Assembly (NCBI GenBank): GCA_023453335.1
Contig: JAEXTU010000334.1
Coordinates: 1-9,236, forward strand
Origin: Pseudomonadota bacterium
Lineage (GTDB): Bacteria > Desulfobacterota > Desulfovibrionia > Desulfovibrionales > Desulfovibrionaceae
Length of the DNA stretch: 9,236 nt
Direction of reading: 5' to 3'
The notes beneath the pieces are model-generated. The model was not told the origin of the DNA, ran no database searches, and saw only the letters and a program-made list of their open reading frames with translations. A program made the translations under genes and the position numbers. The first letter of the stretch is position 1; the number at the start of each line of letters is the position of its first letter. Below, piece after piece: positions 1 through 6,759 of the stretch.

Positions 1-1857
1 CTTGAGCCGGGCCATGATGCGGCCGGTGTTGGCGGTGCGGTTGGGGCCGGACGCGCCCACCACGGACATGGTGGCGGCCACGGCCGGGTGCTTGGCCACC
101 AGGTCGGCCAGGAGCTTCTGGCGCTCCTTCATGGCCGGGAAGGAGATACCCTCGTCGGCTTCCGTGGAGATGATGAGCTGGCCGGTGTCCTCGCTGGGCA
201 GGAAGCCCTTGGGGATGTGGGTGAAGAGCCAGGCGGTGCCGGCCAGCAGCGCCAGGGAGCCCAGGAACACGGCCAGGCGGTGGCGCACGGTCAGGCGCAG
301 GGTGATCTCGTAGAATTTCCGGGTGGCCTGGAAGAACCCCTCGGAGAAGCGGTGGAAGGCCGAGTCGCTCTCCCTGGGCGCGCTCCTGAGCATGGTGCGG
401 CAGAGCAGGGGGGTCAGCGACAGGGACACGAAGCCGGAGATGAGGATGGAGACCATGATGGTCACCGCGATCTCGTTGAAGAGCCGGCCCACCACCCCGC
501 CCATGAAGAGCACCGGGAGGAACACCGCGGCCAGGGACAGGGTCATGGACACGATGGTGAAGCTGATCTCCCGGGAGCCGTCGAACACCGCGGCCAGGGG
601 GGACTGGCCGGCCTCCATGTGGCGCACCACGTTCTCCAGCATGACGATGGCGTCGTCCACCACGAAGCCCAGCGACAGGGTGAGCGCCATGAGGGAGATG
701 TTGTCCAGGGAGAACCCGGCCAGGTACATGGCCGCGAAGGTGCCCACGATGGACATGGGCAGGGCCAGGCTGGGGATGATGGTGGCGCGCAGGTTGCGCA
801 GGAACAGGAAGATGACCAGGACCACCAGGCCGATGGCCAGGTACAGGGTGACCTTCACGTCCTCCACCGAGGCGCGGATGGACTCGGAGCGGTCGTAGAG
901 GGTCTGGATCTCCACCGAGGCGGGGATCTGGGCGCGCAACTCGGGCAGGATCTCCTTGACCGCGTCCACGATGCGCACGGTGTTGGACCCGGGCTGGCGC
1001 TGGATGGCCAGGACGATGGAGGGGGTGCTGTTGAACAGGTTCTCCCGCTTGTTGTTCTCCACGCTGTCCAGGACCTGGCCCAGGTCGGCCAGGCGCACCG
1101 GGGCCCCGCCGCGCCAGGCCACCACCAGGGGGCGGTAGGCTGGGGCGTTCTGCAGCTGGTTGTCGGTGCGCACGGTGTACTCGCGCTGCGGCCCGGCGAC
1201 CGTGCCGGTGGGCAGGAGCACGTTGCCGTTCTTGACCGCGGCGGCCACCTCGTCCACCCCGATGTCGCGCGAGGCCAGGGCGTCGGGGTCCAGCTGGATG
1301 CGCACCGCGTACTTCTGGGACCCGTACACGTTGACCTGGGCCACGCCGCTCACCATGGAGATGCGCTGGGCCATGAGGTTCTCGGCGTACTCGGTCACGT
1401 CGGACAGGGGCAGGATGGGCGAGGTCACCGCCAGGTAGAAGATGGGGGTGTCGGCCGGGTTGACCTTGCGGAACGAGGGCAGGGTGTCCAGGTCGTCGGG
1501 CAGGTTGCGCATGGCCGAGGTGATGGCCCGCTGCACGTCCAGGGCCGCGGCGTCCAGGTTGCGGTCCAGGGCGAACTGCATGGTGACCCGGGTGGCGCCC
1601 AGGTAGTTGGAGGAGGACATGGCCTCCAGGCCGGCGATGGTGGAGAACTCCTTCTCCAGGGGGGTGGCCACCGAGGAGGCCATGGTGTCCGGGCTGGCCC
1701 CGGGCATGGTGGCGGTGACCTCGATGGTGGGGAAGTCCACGTTGGGCAGGTCGGACACCGGCAGGCGGGCGTAGCCCATGAGGCCGAAGAGCAGGATGGC
1801 GGCCATGACCAGGGTGGTCATGACCGGCCGCTCGATGAAGATGCGGGAGAAGTTCAC
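1..1857 (-). CDS. RND-family multidrug efflux permease, MdtC-like (partial, C-terminus beyond the window)
   Basis: Inner-membrane proton-driven pump subunit of a tripartite efflux system; the first 619 codons are present and the rest lies off the left edge (family members are about 1030 residues). The N-terminus reads NFSRIFIERPVMTTLVM, the hallmark first membrane helix of the AcrB/MdtBC family, followed by porter-domain blocks such as LPVSDLPNVDFPTIEV, PGASPDTMASSVATPLE and KVNPADTPI. The TM4 proton-relay motif GFVVDDAIVMLENV is intact, with the Asp pair at 401-402 (AcrB D407/D408). Overall wording is closest to E. coli MdtC as I recall it. The start is GTG at 1857, overlapping the adaptor stop codon (GTGA), with an AAGGGG Shine-Dalgarno 7 nt upstream. 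This indicates translational coupling with the adaptor. Substrate is unknown. The second half, including the TM10 lysine, and any second permease or outer-membrane channel gene cannot be seen. Confidence 0.95.
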   Translation of the reverse strand, partial: MNFSRIFIERPVMTTLVMAAILLFGLMGYARLPVSDLPNVDFPTIEVTATMPGASPDTMASSVATPLEKEFSTIAGLEAMSSSNYLGATRVTMQFALDRNLDAAALDVQRAITSAMRNLPDDLDTLPSFRKVNPADTPIFYLAVTSPILPLSDVTEYAENLMAQRISMVSGVAQVNVYGSQKYAVRIQLDPDALASRDIGVDEVAAAVKNGNVLLPTGTVAGPQREYTVRTDNQLQNAPAYRPLVVAWRGGAPVRLADLGQVLDSVENNKRENLFNSTPSIVLAIQRQPGSNTVRIVDAVKEILPELRAQIPASVEIQTLYDRSESIRASVEDVKVTLYLAIGLVVLVIFLFLRNLRATIIPSLALPMSIVGTFAAMYLAGFSLDNISLMALTLSLGFVVDDAIVMLENVVRHMEAGQSPLAAVFDGSREISFTIVSMTLSLAAVFLPVLFMGGVVGRLFNEIAVTIMVSILISGFVSLSLTPLLCRTMLRSAPRESDSAFHRFSEGFFQATRKFYEITLRLTVRHRLAVFLGSLALLAGTAWLFTHIPKGFLPSEDTGQLIISTEADEGISFPAMKERQKLLADLVAKHPAVAATMSVVGASGPNRTANTGRIMARLK

Positions 1858-3053
1858 GGCTTGGCCCCTTCCGCCGGGGCGGGCTTGGCGGGCGTGCCGC
1901 CCTTGGGCGCGCCCTTGTCCGCCGGGGCGTCGCCGGCCTGGCCGGTCTTGAGGCTCACCGGCGCGCCCGGGGTGAGCAGCAGGTAGCCGTCCACCACCAC
2001 CTTCTCACCCGGCGTCAGGCCGCTCTTCACCACGGTGAAGCCCTCGTCGCTGGGTCCGGTCTCCAGCTGGCGCAGGTCCGCGGTGTTGTCCGCGGCCACC
2101 ACGTAGACGTAGGGGCCCTTGATGCCGGTCTGCACCGCGGCCGAGGGGGCCAGCACCGCGTTCTTGAGGGTGTCCAGGCGCACCGAGACGCGGGCGAACT
2201 GGCCGGGCCAGAGCCGGCCGTCGGCGTTGGGGAACTCGGCCTTGAGCCGGATGGTGCCGGTGGCGCGGTCCACGGAGTTGTCCATGGAGTCCAGGCGGCC
2301 GACGACCGGGTTGGCCTCCTCGCCGGCGGGCAGGGCCTGCACCGAGACCTGGCCCTCGCGCATGCGGCGGGCGATGTCCGGCAGGTTCTGCTCGGGCACG
2401 GAAAAGGCCACGGAGATGGGCCGGACCTGCCTGATGACCACCAGGTCGCGGTCGTCGTTGGCCTTGATCACGTTGCCCTCGTTGACCTTGACCTCGCCCA
2501 CCACCCCGGCGATGGGGGAGCGGATGGCGGCGTTGTCCAGGTCCAGGCGGGCCTTCTCCAGCTGGGCCTCGTAGAGGCGGATGGAGGCGCGCAGGGACTC
2601 GGCGTCGGTCTTGGCCTGGTCGTACTCCTGCTGGCTGATGACCGCGCGCTCCTTGAGGTCGGTGGAGCGGGCCAGGTCGGTGACGGCCTTGGCCAGGAGC
2701 ACGGTGTTGCGGTCGATCTGGGCCCTGGCCTCGGCCATGGCCGCGGCAAAGGGCCGGGGGTCGACCTGGAAGAGCATGTCCCCGGCCTTGACCTCCTGGC
2801 CGTCGCGCACGAACTGCTTGACGATGAGCCCGCCCACCTGGGTCTTCACGCTCACCGAGGCAGCGGCCTGCACCGCGCCCACCGCGGTGAGCCGCAGCGG
2901 CAGGTCGCGCTGCACCACCTCGGCCACCGCCACCGGGGCGGGGCGCTTCTTGGGGCCGGACTTGTCGGCGCCGCCGTCGGAGCCGCAGCCGGCCAGGGCC
3001 AGGGCGGACAGCAGGACCAGGGGCAGGATATATTTCGGCGCCGGGCTGGGCAT
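1854..3053 (-). CDS. RND efflux periplasmic adaptor (membrane fusion) lipoprotein, MdtA-like
   Basis: Adaptor linking the RND permease to an outer-membrane channel; 399 residues. The start is ATG 3053, preceded by GAGGA 7 nt upstream; an earlier in-frame TTG at 3152 lies inside the -35 box and is rejected. The signal peptide ends in a lipobox, LAGC, with the lipidated Cys at 23. Next come the first barrel/lipoyl strands (about 41-100, with VKTQVGGLIVKQFVRDGQEV), and a predicted alpha-helical hairpin (about 101-175, Ala/Glu/Lys-rich). The second lipoyl half follows (RSPIAGVVGEVKVNEG), then beta-barrel and membrane-proximal domains (SVAFSVPEQNLP, RLWPGQFARVSVRL, VVVDGYLLLTPG). The C-terminal tail is Ala/Pro/Lys/Gly-rich low complexity. 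Residue +2 after the Cys is Gly, not the Asp used for inner-membrane retention in E. coli, so final membrane placement is open. First gene of an operon with the RND permease, overlapping it by 4 nt. Confidence 0.94.
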   Translation of the reverse strand: MPSPAPKYILPLVLLSALALAGCGSDGGADKSGPKKRPAPVAVAEVVQRDLPLRLTAVGAVQAAASVSVKTQVGGLIVKQFVRDGQEVKAGDMLFQVDPRPFAAAMAEARAQIDRNTVLLAKAVTDLARSTDLKERAVISQQEYDQAKTDAESLRASIRLYEAQLEKARLDLDNAAIRSPIAGVVGEVKVNEGNVIKANDDRDLVVIRQVRPISVAFSVPEQNLPDIARRMREGQVSVQALPAGEEANPVVGRLDSMDNSVDRATGTIRLKAEFPNADGRLWPGQFARVSVRLDTLKNAVLAPSAAVQTGIKGPYVYVVAADNTADLRQLETGPSDEGFTVVKSGLTPGEKVVVDGYLLLTPGAPVSLKTGQAGDAPADKGAPKGGTPAKPAPAEGAKP

Positions 3054-3122
3054 GGGAGGTCCTCGGGAACGGCCGGGACGGCCGGGGCTGGAGTGGGGAG
3101 CGGGGGATTCCGCCGAGGGCGC

Positions 3123-3152
3123 ATTGTAGAAGCCGCGGCGCAACCCAGTCAA
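3123..3152 (-). promoter_or_regulatory. sigma-70-type promoter of the efflux operon
   Basis: On the minus strand, TTGACT (3152-3147) and TACAAT (3128-3123) are separated by 18 nt. Each hexamer matches the sigma-70 consensus at 5 of 6 positions. The expected transcription start is near 3115, leaving a leader of about 60 nt before the adaptor ATG at 3053. This is a sequence match only. Confidence 0.72.
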
Positions 3153-3187
3153 CGTTACGGACGGCTACTTGTTGCTTGCGTAACCTT
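3151..3187. repeat. Inverted repeat just upstream of the efflux promoter, candidate operator
   Basis: The 9-nt arms aacgttacg (3151-3159) and cgtaacctt (3179-3187) are inverted copies with one mismatch, separated by 19 nt. The GTTACG/CGTAAC core is perfect. The repeat abuts and slightly overlaps the -35 box, a typical site for a regulator of an RND operon. No regulator gene is visible next to it, and the long spacer is atypical for TetR- or MarR-type sites, so the operator role is inference. Confidence 0.4.
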
Positions 3188-3251
3188 ATGGCGGCTAAGT
3201 AGTCATTCCTTGCCTGAAAGCAATGGCCGGCCAATTTCGTGACGATACCGG

Positions 3252-3270
3252 GCCTGACCCGGGGTCAGGC
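3252..3270. repeat. Perfect 19-bp palindrome in the divergent intergenic region
   Basis: GCCTGACCC and GGGTCAGGC are perfect 9-bp inverted arms around a single central base. It lies about 125 nt upstream of the cyclodeaminase-family gene and beyond the efflux promoter region. Its right half forms the first unit of the tandem repeat that follows. It could be a protein-binding site or part of a small repeat; nothing here decides. Confidence 0.5.
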
Positions 3271-3315
3271 GGGGAGCGCGGGGCCAGGCGAAAGCCCGGG
3301 GTCAGGCGGAAGCCC
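3261..3315. repeat. Three degenerate tandem repeats of 18-19 bp
   Basis: Units start at 3261, 3280 and 3298, each opening with ggggYcaggcgR (ggggtcaggcgg, ggggccaggcga, ggggtcaggcgg). The first and third share a 15-bp exact match (3258-3272 and 3295-3309). The array ends about 80 nt before the start of the cyclodeaminase-family gene. It may be a multi-site binding region or simple duplication in G+C-rich DNA. No clear sigma-70 promoter for the plus-strand gene was found in 3190-3395. Confidence 0.5.
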
Positions 3316-3395
3316 TGGGACGGGTGGGAAGGCCTTGCCCAAATCCCGGGTTGGGGCCACAACCAGGCTGGCCCGCGTGCGGGCCGGGAGGCGAC

Positions 3396-4352
3396 ATGCG
3401 TGTACTGGACGCGGATGCGACCCGGGCAGCCCTGCCCTACGTGGGCCTGGCCCAGGCCCTGGCCGGGGCGCTGGCGCGCTGGAAGGCCGGGGCGGTGGCC
3501 GCGCCGCCCCGGCAGCGCCTGGCCCTGCCCGGGGGCGGGGTGCTGCTGGTCATGCCCGCGGCCGGGGAACGGCTGGCCGTGGTCAAGGCCATCGGGGTCT
3601 GCCCGGGCAACCCGGCGCAGGGCCTGCCGCTCATCCTGGGCGAGATCACGGTGCTGGACGCGGCCACCGGCCAAGTGCTGGCCCGGCTGGACGGGCCGGC
3701 GGCCACCGAGCGGCGCACCGCGGCCCTCTCCCTGCTGGCCGCCCGCACCCTGGCCCCGGACCCGGCAGGACCGCTCCTGGTAGTCGGGGCCGGGACCCAG
3801 GCCCGGGGCCACCTGGAGGCGTTCCGCCAGGGCCTGGGCACCGAGCGGGCGTGGATAGCCGCCCGCACCCCGGCCCAGGCCGAGGCCCTGGCCGCGCACG
3901 GCAGGAGCCTGGGGATGGACTGCCGGGCTGTTCCCCTGCCGCAGCCCTCTGGACATCCGGCCGGGAATCCGGGCGAGGAGGGCGGCGCGTTCGCCGCGGC
4001 CCTGGCCCAGGCTTCGCTCGTCGTCACCGCCACCGCCAGCCCAACCCCGGTGCTCCCGGCCGAGGGGCTGCGGCTCGACGCCTTCCTCGCCGCGGTGGGC
4101 GCGCACGCGCCCCAGGAGGCGGAGATCCCCGCCCCCCTGGTCCAACGCTGCCGGCTCTACGCGGACATGCCCGAGGCGGCCAAGGCCGAGGCCGGGGACC
4201 TCATCCAGGCCAACGTGGACTGGGACCGCGTCACCCCCCTGGCCGACGCCCTGGACCAGCCCCGCCCCGCATCAGGACCCGTCCTCTTCAAGACCGTGGG
4301 CCACGCCCTCTTCGACCTGGCCGCGGCGGAGCTGGCAATGGGGGAGTGGTAA
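3396..4352 (+). CDS. Ornithine cyclodeaminase/mu-crystallin family NAD(P)-dependent enzyme
   Basis: A 318-residue cytoplasmic protein. The start is ATG 3396 behind GGGAGG, 4 nt away; the longer frame from 3324 adds only low-complexity Pro/Gly residues. Family marks: the substrate-side lysine in VVKAIGVCPGNP (K64), the block GLPLILGEITVLDAATGQVLARLDG, the helix TERRTAALSLLAARTL, and the Rossmann dinucleotide-binding motif VVGAGTQARGHLEAF (Gly-rich turn at 131-136). The C-terminal block AAVGAHAPQEAEIP leads into a YADMPEAAKAEAGDL segment. The family includes ornithine cyclodeaminase, alanine dehydrogenase and pyrroline/piperideine-2-carboxylate reductases. In P. putida ornithine cyclodeaminase the catalytic Asp228 sits, as I recall, in the equivalent GxDxPGK block; here that place is His (H237), which argues against true cyclodeaminase activity and for a reductase or dehydrogenase. 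It is a single gene between unrelated transporters, so context gives no substrate. Confidence 0.88.
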   Translation: MRVLDADATRAALPYVGLAQALAGALARWKAGAVAAPPRQRLALPGGGVLLVMPAAGERLAVVKAIGVCPGNPAQGLPLILGEITVLDAATGQVLARLDGPAATERRTAALSLLAARTLAPDPAGPLLVVGAGTQARGHLEAFRQGLGTERAWIAARTPAQAEALAAHGRSLGMDCRAVPLPQPSGHPAGNPGEEGGAFAAALAQASLVVTATASPTPVLPAEGLRLDAFLAAVGAHAPQEAEIPAPLVQRCRLYADMPEAAKAEAGDLIQANVDWDRVTPLADALDQPRPASGPVLFKTVGHALFDLAAAELAMGEW

Positions 4353-4380
4353 CTCCCTGCATGTTTAGCAGCATGCGGAG
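4353..4380 (+). terminator. Hairpin right after the cyclodeaminase-family gene, possible weak terminator
   Basis: Immediately after the TAA stop, CTCC and GCATG (split by a 2-nt bulge) pair with CATGC and GGAG across an 8-nt loop, 9 pairs in all. No T-run follows, so it is not a standard intrinsic terminator. It may mark the mRNA 3' end or assist Rho-dependent ending. The rest of 4381-4509 holds no gene I can support. Confidence 0.25.
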
Positions 4381-4509
4381 TCGCCACGGATTCGGCATGC
4401 AGTTCCTGCGCAGTGTCGTTGTTGCAGCCGGGACGGGGCACGGGCAATCCGTGCTGCGGGCTGCCGCCTCGCGGCGAACGGCCCGGATTTACACCTCCTT
4501 TACATCCCA

Positions 4510-4539
4510 TTGACACCCTGCCCCGCCCGGGCGTATTTC
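4510..4539 (+). promoter_or_regulatory. Promoter of the riboswitch-transporter transcript
   Basis: A perfect -35 hexamer TTGACA (4510-4515) is followed after 18 nt by TATTTC (4534-4539), a weak -10. The predicted start point, about 7 nt further on, falls at 4545-4547. That is exactly where the first helix of the riboswitch begins, which supports the assignment despite the poor -10. Confidence 0.6.
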
Positions 4540-4545
4540 CGCATC

Positions 4546-4661
4546 CGATCGTCGAGTCCCGCCGAGGGCGGGAGCGGGGGACCCATTTCTTGGGGCGTAT
4601 CGCGCGTGCGCGTAGGGCAACCTTTTCGGCCCGAGCCCGTCAGCTAACCTCGCAGACGTCG
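4546..4661 (+). promoter_or_regulatory. Cyclic-di-AMP riboswitch aptamer (ydaO/yuaA type)
   Basis: An RNA element that binds c-di-AMP and controls potassium, osmolyte and cell-wall genes. The order of conserved blocks matches the ydaO class: a closing helix CGA-T-CGTC (4546-4553) with GACG-TCG (4655-4661); GAGCGGGGGACCCA (about 4572-4585); TTGGGGCG (4590-4597); and a variable stem CGCG/CGCG around CGTG (4601-4612). These are followed by GTAGGGCAACCTTTTCGGCCCG (4612-4633) and then the highly conserved GTCAGCTAACCTCG (4639-4652). The order and spacing agree with the Thermoanaerobacter and Bacillus ydaO aptamers as I know them. In Bacillus this class sits before kimA (ydaO), and here the next gene is a KimA-like transporter, so context and sequence agree. 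High c-di-AMP would be expected to lower expression. Confidence 0.92.
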
Positions 4662-4722
4662 AAAGGGAGCGACCCCCGGATGGTCCGGGAGCCCGGCTCC
4701 CGGCAACGCATCGGAGGTGCGC
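4662..4722 (+). promoter_or_regulatory. Riboswitch expression platform and ribosome binding site of the potassium transporter
   Basis: Two mutually exclusive hairpins lie here: CCCGGA/TCCGGG with a 3-nt loop (4675-4689), and CCGGGAG/CTCCCGG with a 5-nt loop (4685-4703). A third option pairs GGGAGC (4665-4670) with GCTCCC (4696-4701). None is followed by a T-run, so no intrinsic terminator is evident. The Shine-Dalgarno GGAGG (4713-4717) lies 5 nt before ATG 4723. The conserved aptamer strand ACCTC (4647-4651) could pair with GAGGT (4714-4718) over the Shine-Dalgarno, which hints at translational control. That mechanism is inference. Confidence 0.55.
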
Positions 4723-6738
4723 ATGTCGGCCTTTTCCCGGGACCGGGGGGCGCAGCCCTCGTCCACCTGTCCCCCCTCCCTCGGCAAGCGGGTCTGCCGC
4801 CTGCTCTTCGGCCAATCCCTGGACCTCCAGGACAAGAGCGTCTTCCACCATCTCTCCCTCATCGCCTTCTTCGCCTGGGTGGGCCTGGGCGCGGACGGCC
4901 TGTCCTCGTCCTGTTACGGCCCGGCCGAGGCCTTCCTGGCCCTGGGCCGGCACACCACCCTGGCCATCCTGGTGGCCCTGGCCACCGGGGCCACGGTCTT
5001 CATCATCAGCGCGGCCTATTCCCAGATCATCCACCTCTTCCCCACCGGCGGCGGCGGGTACGTGGTGGCGTCCAAGCTGCTCTCGCCCACGGTGGGCATG
5101 TTCTCGGGCTGCGCCCTGCTCATCGACTACGTGCTCACCATCAGCCTGTCGGTGGCCAGCGGCGCGGACGCGGTGTTCAGCTTCCTGCCCCCGGAGTGGC
5201 ACTTCCTGCGCCTGCCCCTGGCCGTGGCCGGGGTGCTCCTGCTCACGCTGCTCAATATGCGCGGGGTCAAGGAGTCGGTGCTGGTGCTCATGCCCATCTT
5301 CCTGCTCTTTGTTGCGACCCACGCGGCGGTGATCCTCTACGGGCTGGGCGCGCACCTGGGCGACCTGCCCGCCCTGGCCGCGCGCACCGGCCGGGACCTG
5401 GCCGCCACCCACGCCGAGCTGGGGGGCATGGGCATGGTGCTCCTGCTCCTGCGCGCCTACAGCATGGGCGCGGGCACCTACACCGGCATCGAGGCGGTGA
5501 GCAACGGCCTGCCCATCCTGCGCGAGCCCAAGGAGGCCACCGGCAAGCGGACCATGCTCTACATGGCCCTGTCCCTGTCCCTCACCGTGGTGGGGCTCAT
5601 GGTCTGCTACCTGCTCTTCAGCGTGGCCCCGGAGCAGGGCAAGACCCTGAACGCGGTGCTCTTCGCGAACATCACCGCGGACTTCGGGGTCCCGGGCCAG
5701 TGGTTCGTGCTGGTGACCCTGGTGTCCGAGGCCGCGCTGCTCTTCGTGGCCGCCCAGGCCGGGTTCGTGGACGGGCCGCGGGTCTTGGCCAACCTGGCCC
5801 AGGACCGCTGGCTGCCCACCCGCTTCGCCCTGCTCTCGGACCGGCTGGTGACCCAGAACGGCATCCTGCTCATGGGCGGGGCGGCCCTGGTGCTCATGCT
5901 GGTGTCGCACGGGTCCGTGGACCTGCTCATCGTGCTCTACTCCATCAACGTGTTCATCACCTTCACCCTGTCCCAGCTGGGCATGGTGCGCCACTGGTGG
6001 CAGGCGCGGGGCCGCGAGCAGGGCTGGGGCAAGGGCCTGGCCCTGAACGGGGTGGGCCTGGCGCTCACCGGGTTCATCCTGGTCTCGGTCACGGTGGTGA
6101 AGTTCGACGAGGGCGGCTGGGCCACGCTGCTGGTCACCGGGCTCCTGGCCGCCTGCGCCATGTACATCCGCCGGCACTACGCGGGCGTGGGCCGGATGCT
6201 GCGCAAGCTGGACGGCCTGGTGGAGGCCACCGAGGACGTGGAGCTGGGCCCCATCCAGCCCCTGCCCGCGCCCGAGGCCGGGGAGCGGGTGGCGGTGCTG
6301 CTGGTGGGCGGGTTCAACGGCCTGGGCCTGCACACCCTGCTCTCGGTGCACAAGATGTTCCCGGACGAATTCAAGAATTTCCTGTTCGTGCAGGTGGCCC
6401 AGGTGGACGCCGGGGCCTTCAAGTCCGCGGCCGAGGTGGCCCACCTGCGGGCCACGGTGGAGGGCGAGCTCAACCGCTACGTGCGCTTCGCCAACTCCCG
6501 GGGCTGGCGGGCGCGGGGCCTGGCCGCCCTGGGCGTGGACGTGGTGCAGGAGATCATGAACCTGGTGCCCCAGATCAAGGAGCGCCACCCGCGGGCGGTG
6601 TTCATCGGCGGCCAGCTGGTGTTCCCCGACGAGTCCTGGTTCACCCGGCTCCTGCACAACTACGTGGTCTTCTCGGTGCAGCGGCGGCTTTACCGCGAGG
6701 GCCTGCCCTTCGTGATCATGCCGGTGCAGGCGGGCTAG
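4723..6738 (+). CDS. kimA: KimA-like potassium transporter (APC superfamily, KUP/KimA type) with cytosolic C-terminal domain
   Basis: A 671-residue inner-membrane protein, probably a proton-coupled K+ importer. The start is ATG 4723 after GGAGG; an in-frame GTG at 4717 overlaps the Shine-Dalgarno and is rejected. A soluble N-terminus (about 40 residues) precedes roughly 12 membrane helices up to about residue 480, then a cytosolic domain of about 190 residues with a nucleotide-fold-like strand (VAVLLVGGFNGLGLHTLLSV). KimA marks are GLGADGLSSSCYGPAEA in helix 1 and FPTGGGGYVVAS. Residues corresponding to potassium ligands of Bacillus KimA, as I recall its structure, are all present with the same local spacing: D58 and Y65; D135, Y136, T139 and S143 in DYVLTISLS; T254 and E257 in TGIE; Y406. 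General amino-acid permease annotation is the alternative, but these residues and the c-di-AMP riboswitch upstream favour potassium. It is about 60 residues longer than Bacillus KimA (about 607). Confidence 0.87.
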   Translation: MSAFSRDRGAQPSSTCPPSLGKRVCRLLFGQSLDLQDKSVFHHLSLIAFFAWVGLGADGLSSSCYGPAEAFLALGRHTTLAILVALATGATVFIISAAYSQIIHLFPTGGGGYVVASKLLSPTVGMFSGCALLIDYVLTISLSVASGADAVFSFLPPEWHFLRLPLAVAGVLLLTLLNMRGVKESVLVLMPIFLLFVATHAAVILYGLGAHLGDLPALAARTGRDLAATHAELGGMGMVLLLLRAYSMGAGTYTGIEAVSNGLPILREPKEATGKRTMLYMALSLSLTVVGLMVCYLLFSVAPEQGKTLNAVLFANITADFGVPGQWFVLVTLVSEAALLFVAAQAGFVDGPRVLANLAQDRWLPTRFALLSDRLVTQNGILLMGGAALVLMLVSHGSVDLLIVLYSINVFITFTLSQLGMVRHWWQARGREQGWGKGLALNGVGLALTGFILVSVTVVKFDEGGWATLLVTGLLAACAMYIRRHYAGVGRMLRKLDGLVEATEDVELGPIQPLPAPEAGERVAVLLVGGFNGLGLHTLLSVHKMFPDEFKNFLFVQVAQVDAGAFKSAAEVAHLRATVEGELNRYVRFANSRGWRARGLAALGVDVVQEIMNLVPQIKERHPRAVFIGGQLVFPDESWFTRLLHNYVVFSVQRRLYREGLPFVIMPVQAG

Positions 6739-6759
6739 CCCCGCGCCTGGCGGTTCGCC

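Noticed and set aside
88..1986. A 632-codon plus-strand open frame rich in His, Gly, Gln and Asp
   Set aside because: It lies opposite the clear RND permease and adaptor genes; the His/Gly/Gln-rich composition is the usual antisense shadow of G+C-rich codons, and it has no recognisable domain.
3054..3152. 33-residue N-terminal extension of the adaptor from TTG 3152
   Set aside because: That codon is inside the -35 box of the promoter, the extension would destroy the lipoprotein signal peptide, and ATG 3053 has a good Shine-Dalgarno.
4446..4489. Nested inverted repeats (AATCCG/CGGATT enclosing GCCGC-CTC-GCGGC) upstream of the kimA-like promoter
   Set aside because: Arms are short and expected by chance in G+C-rich DNA; no T-run or known motif gives it a role.
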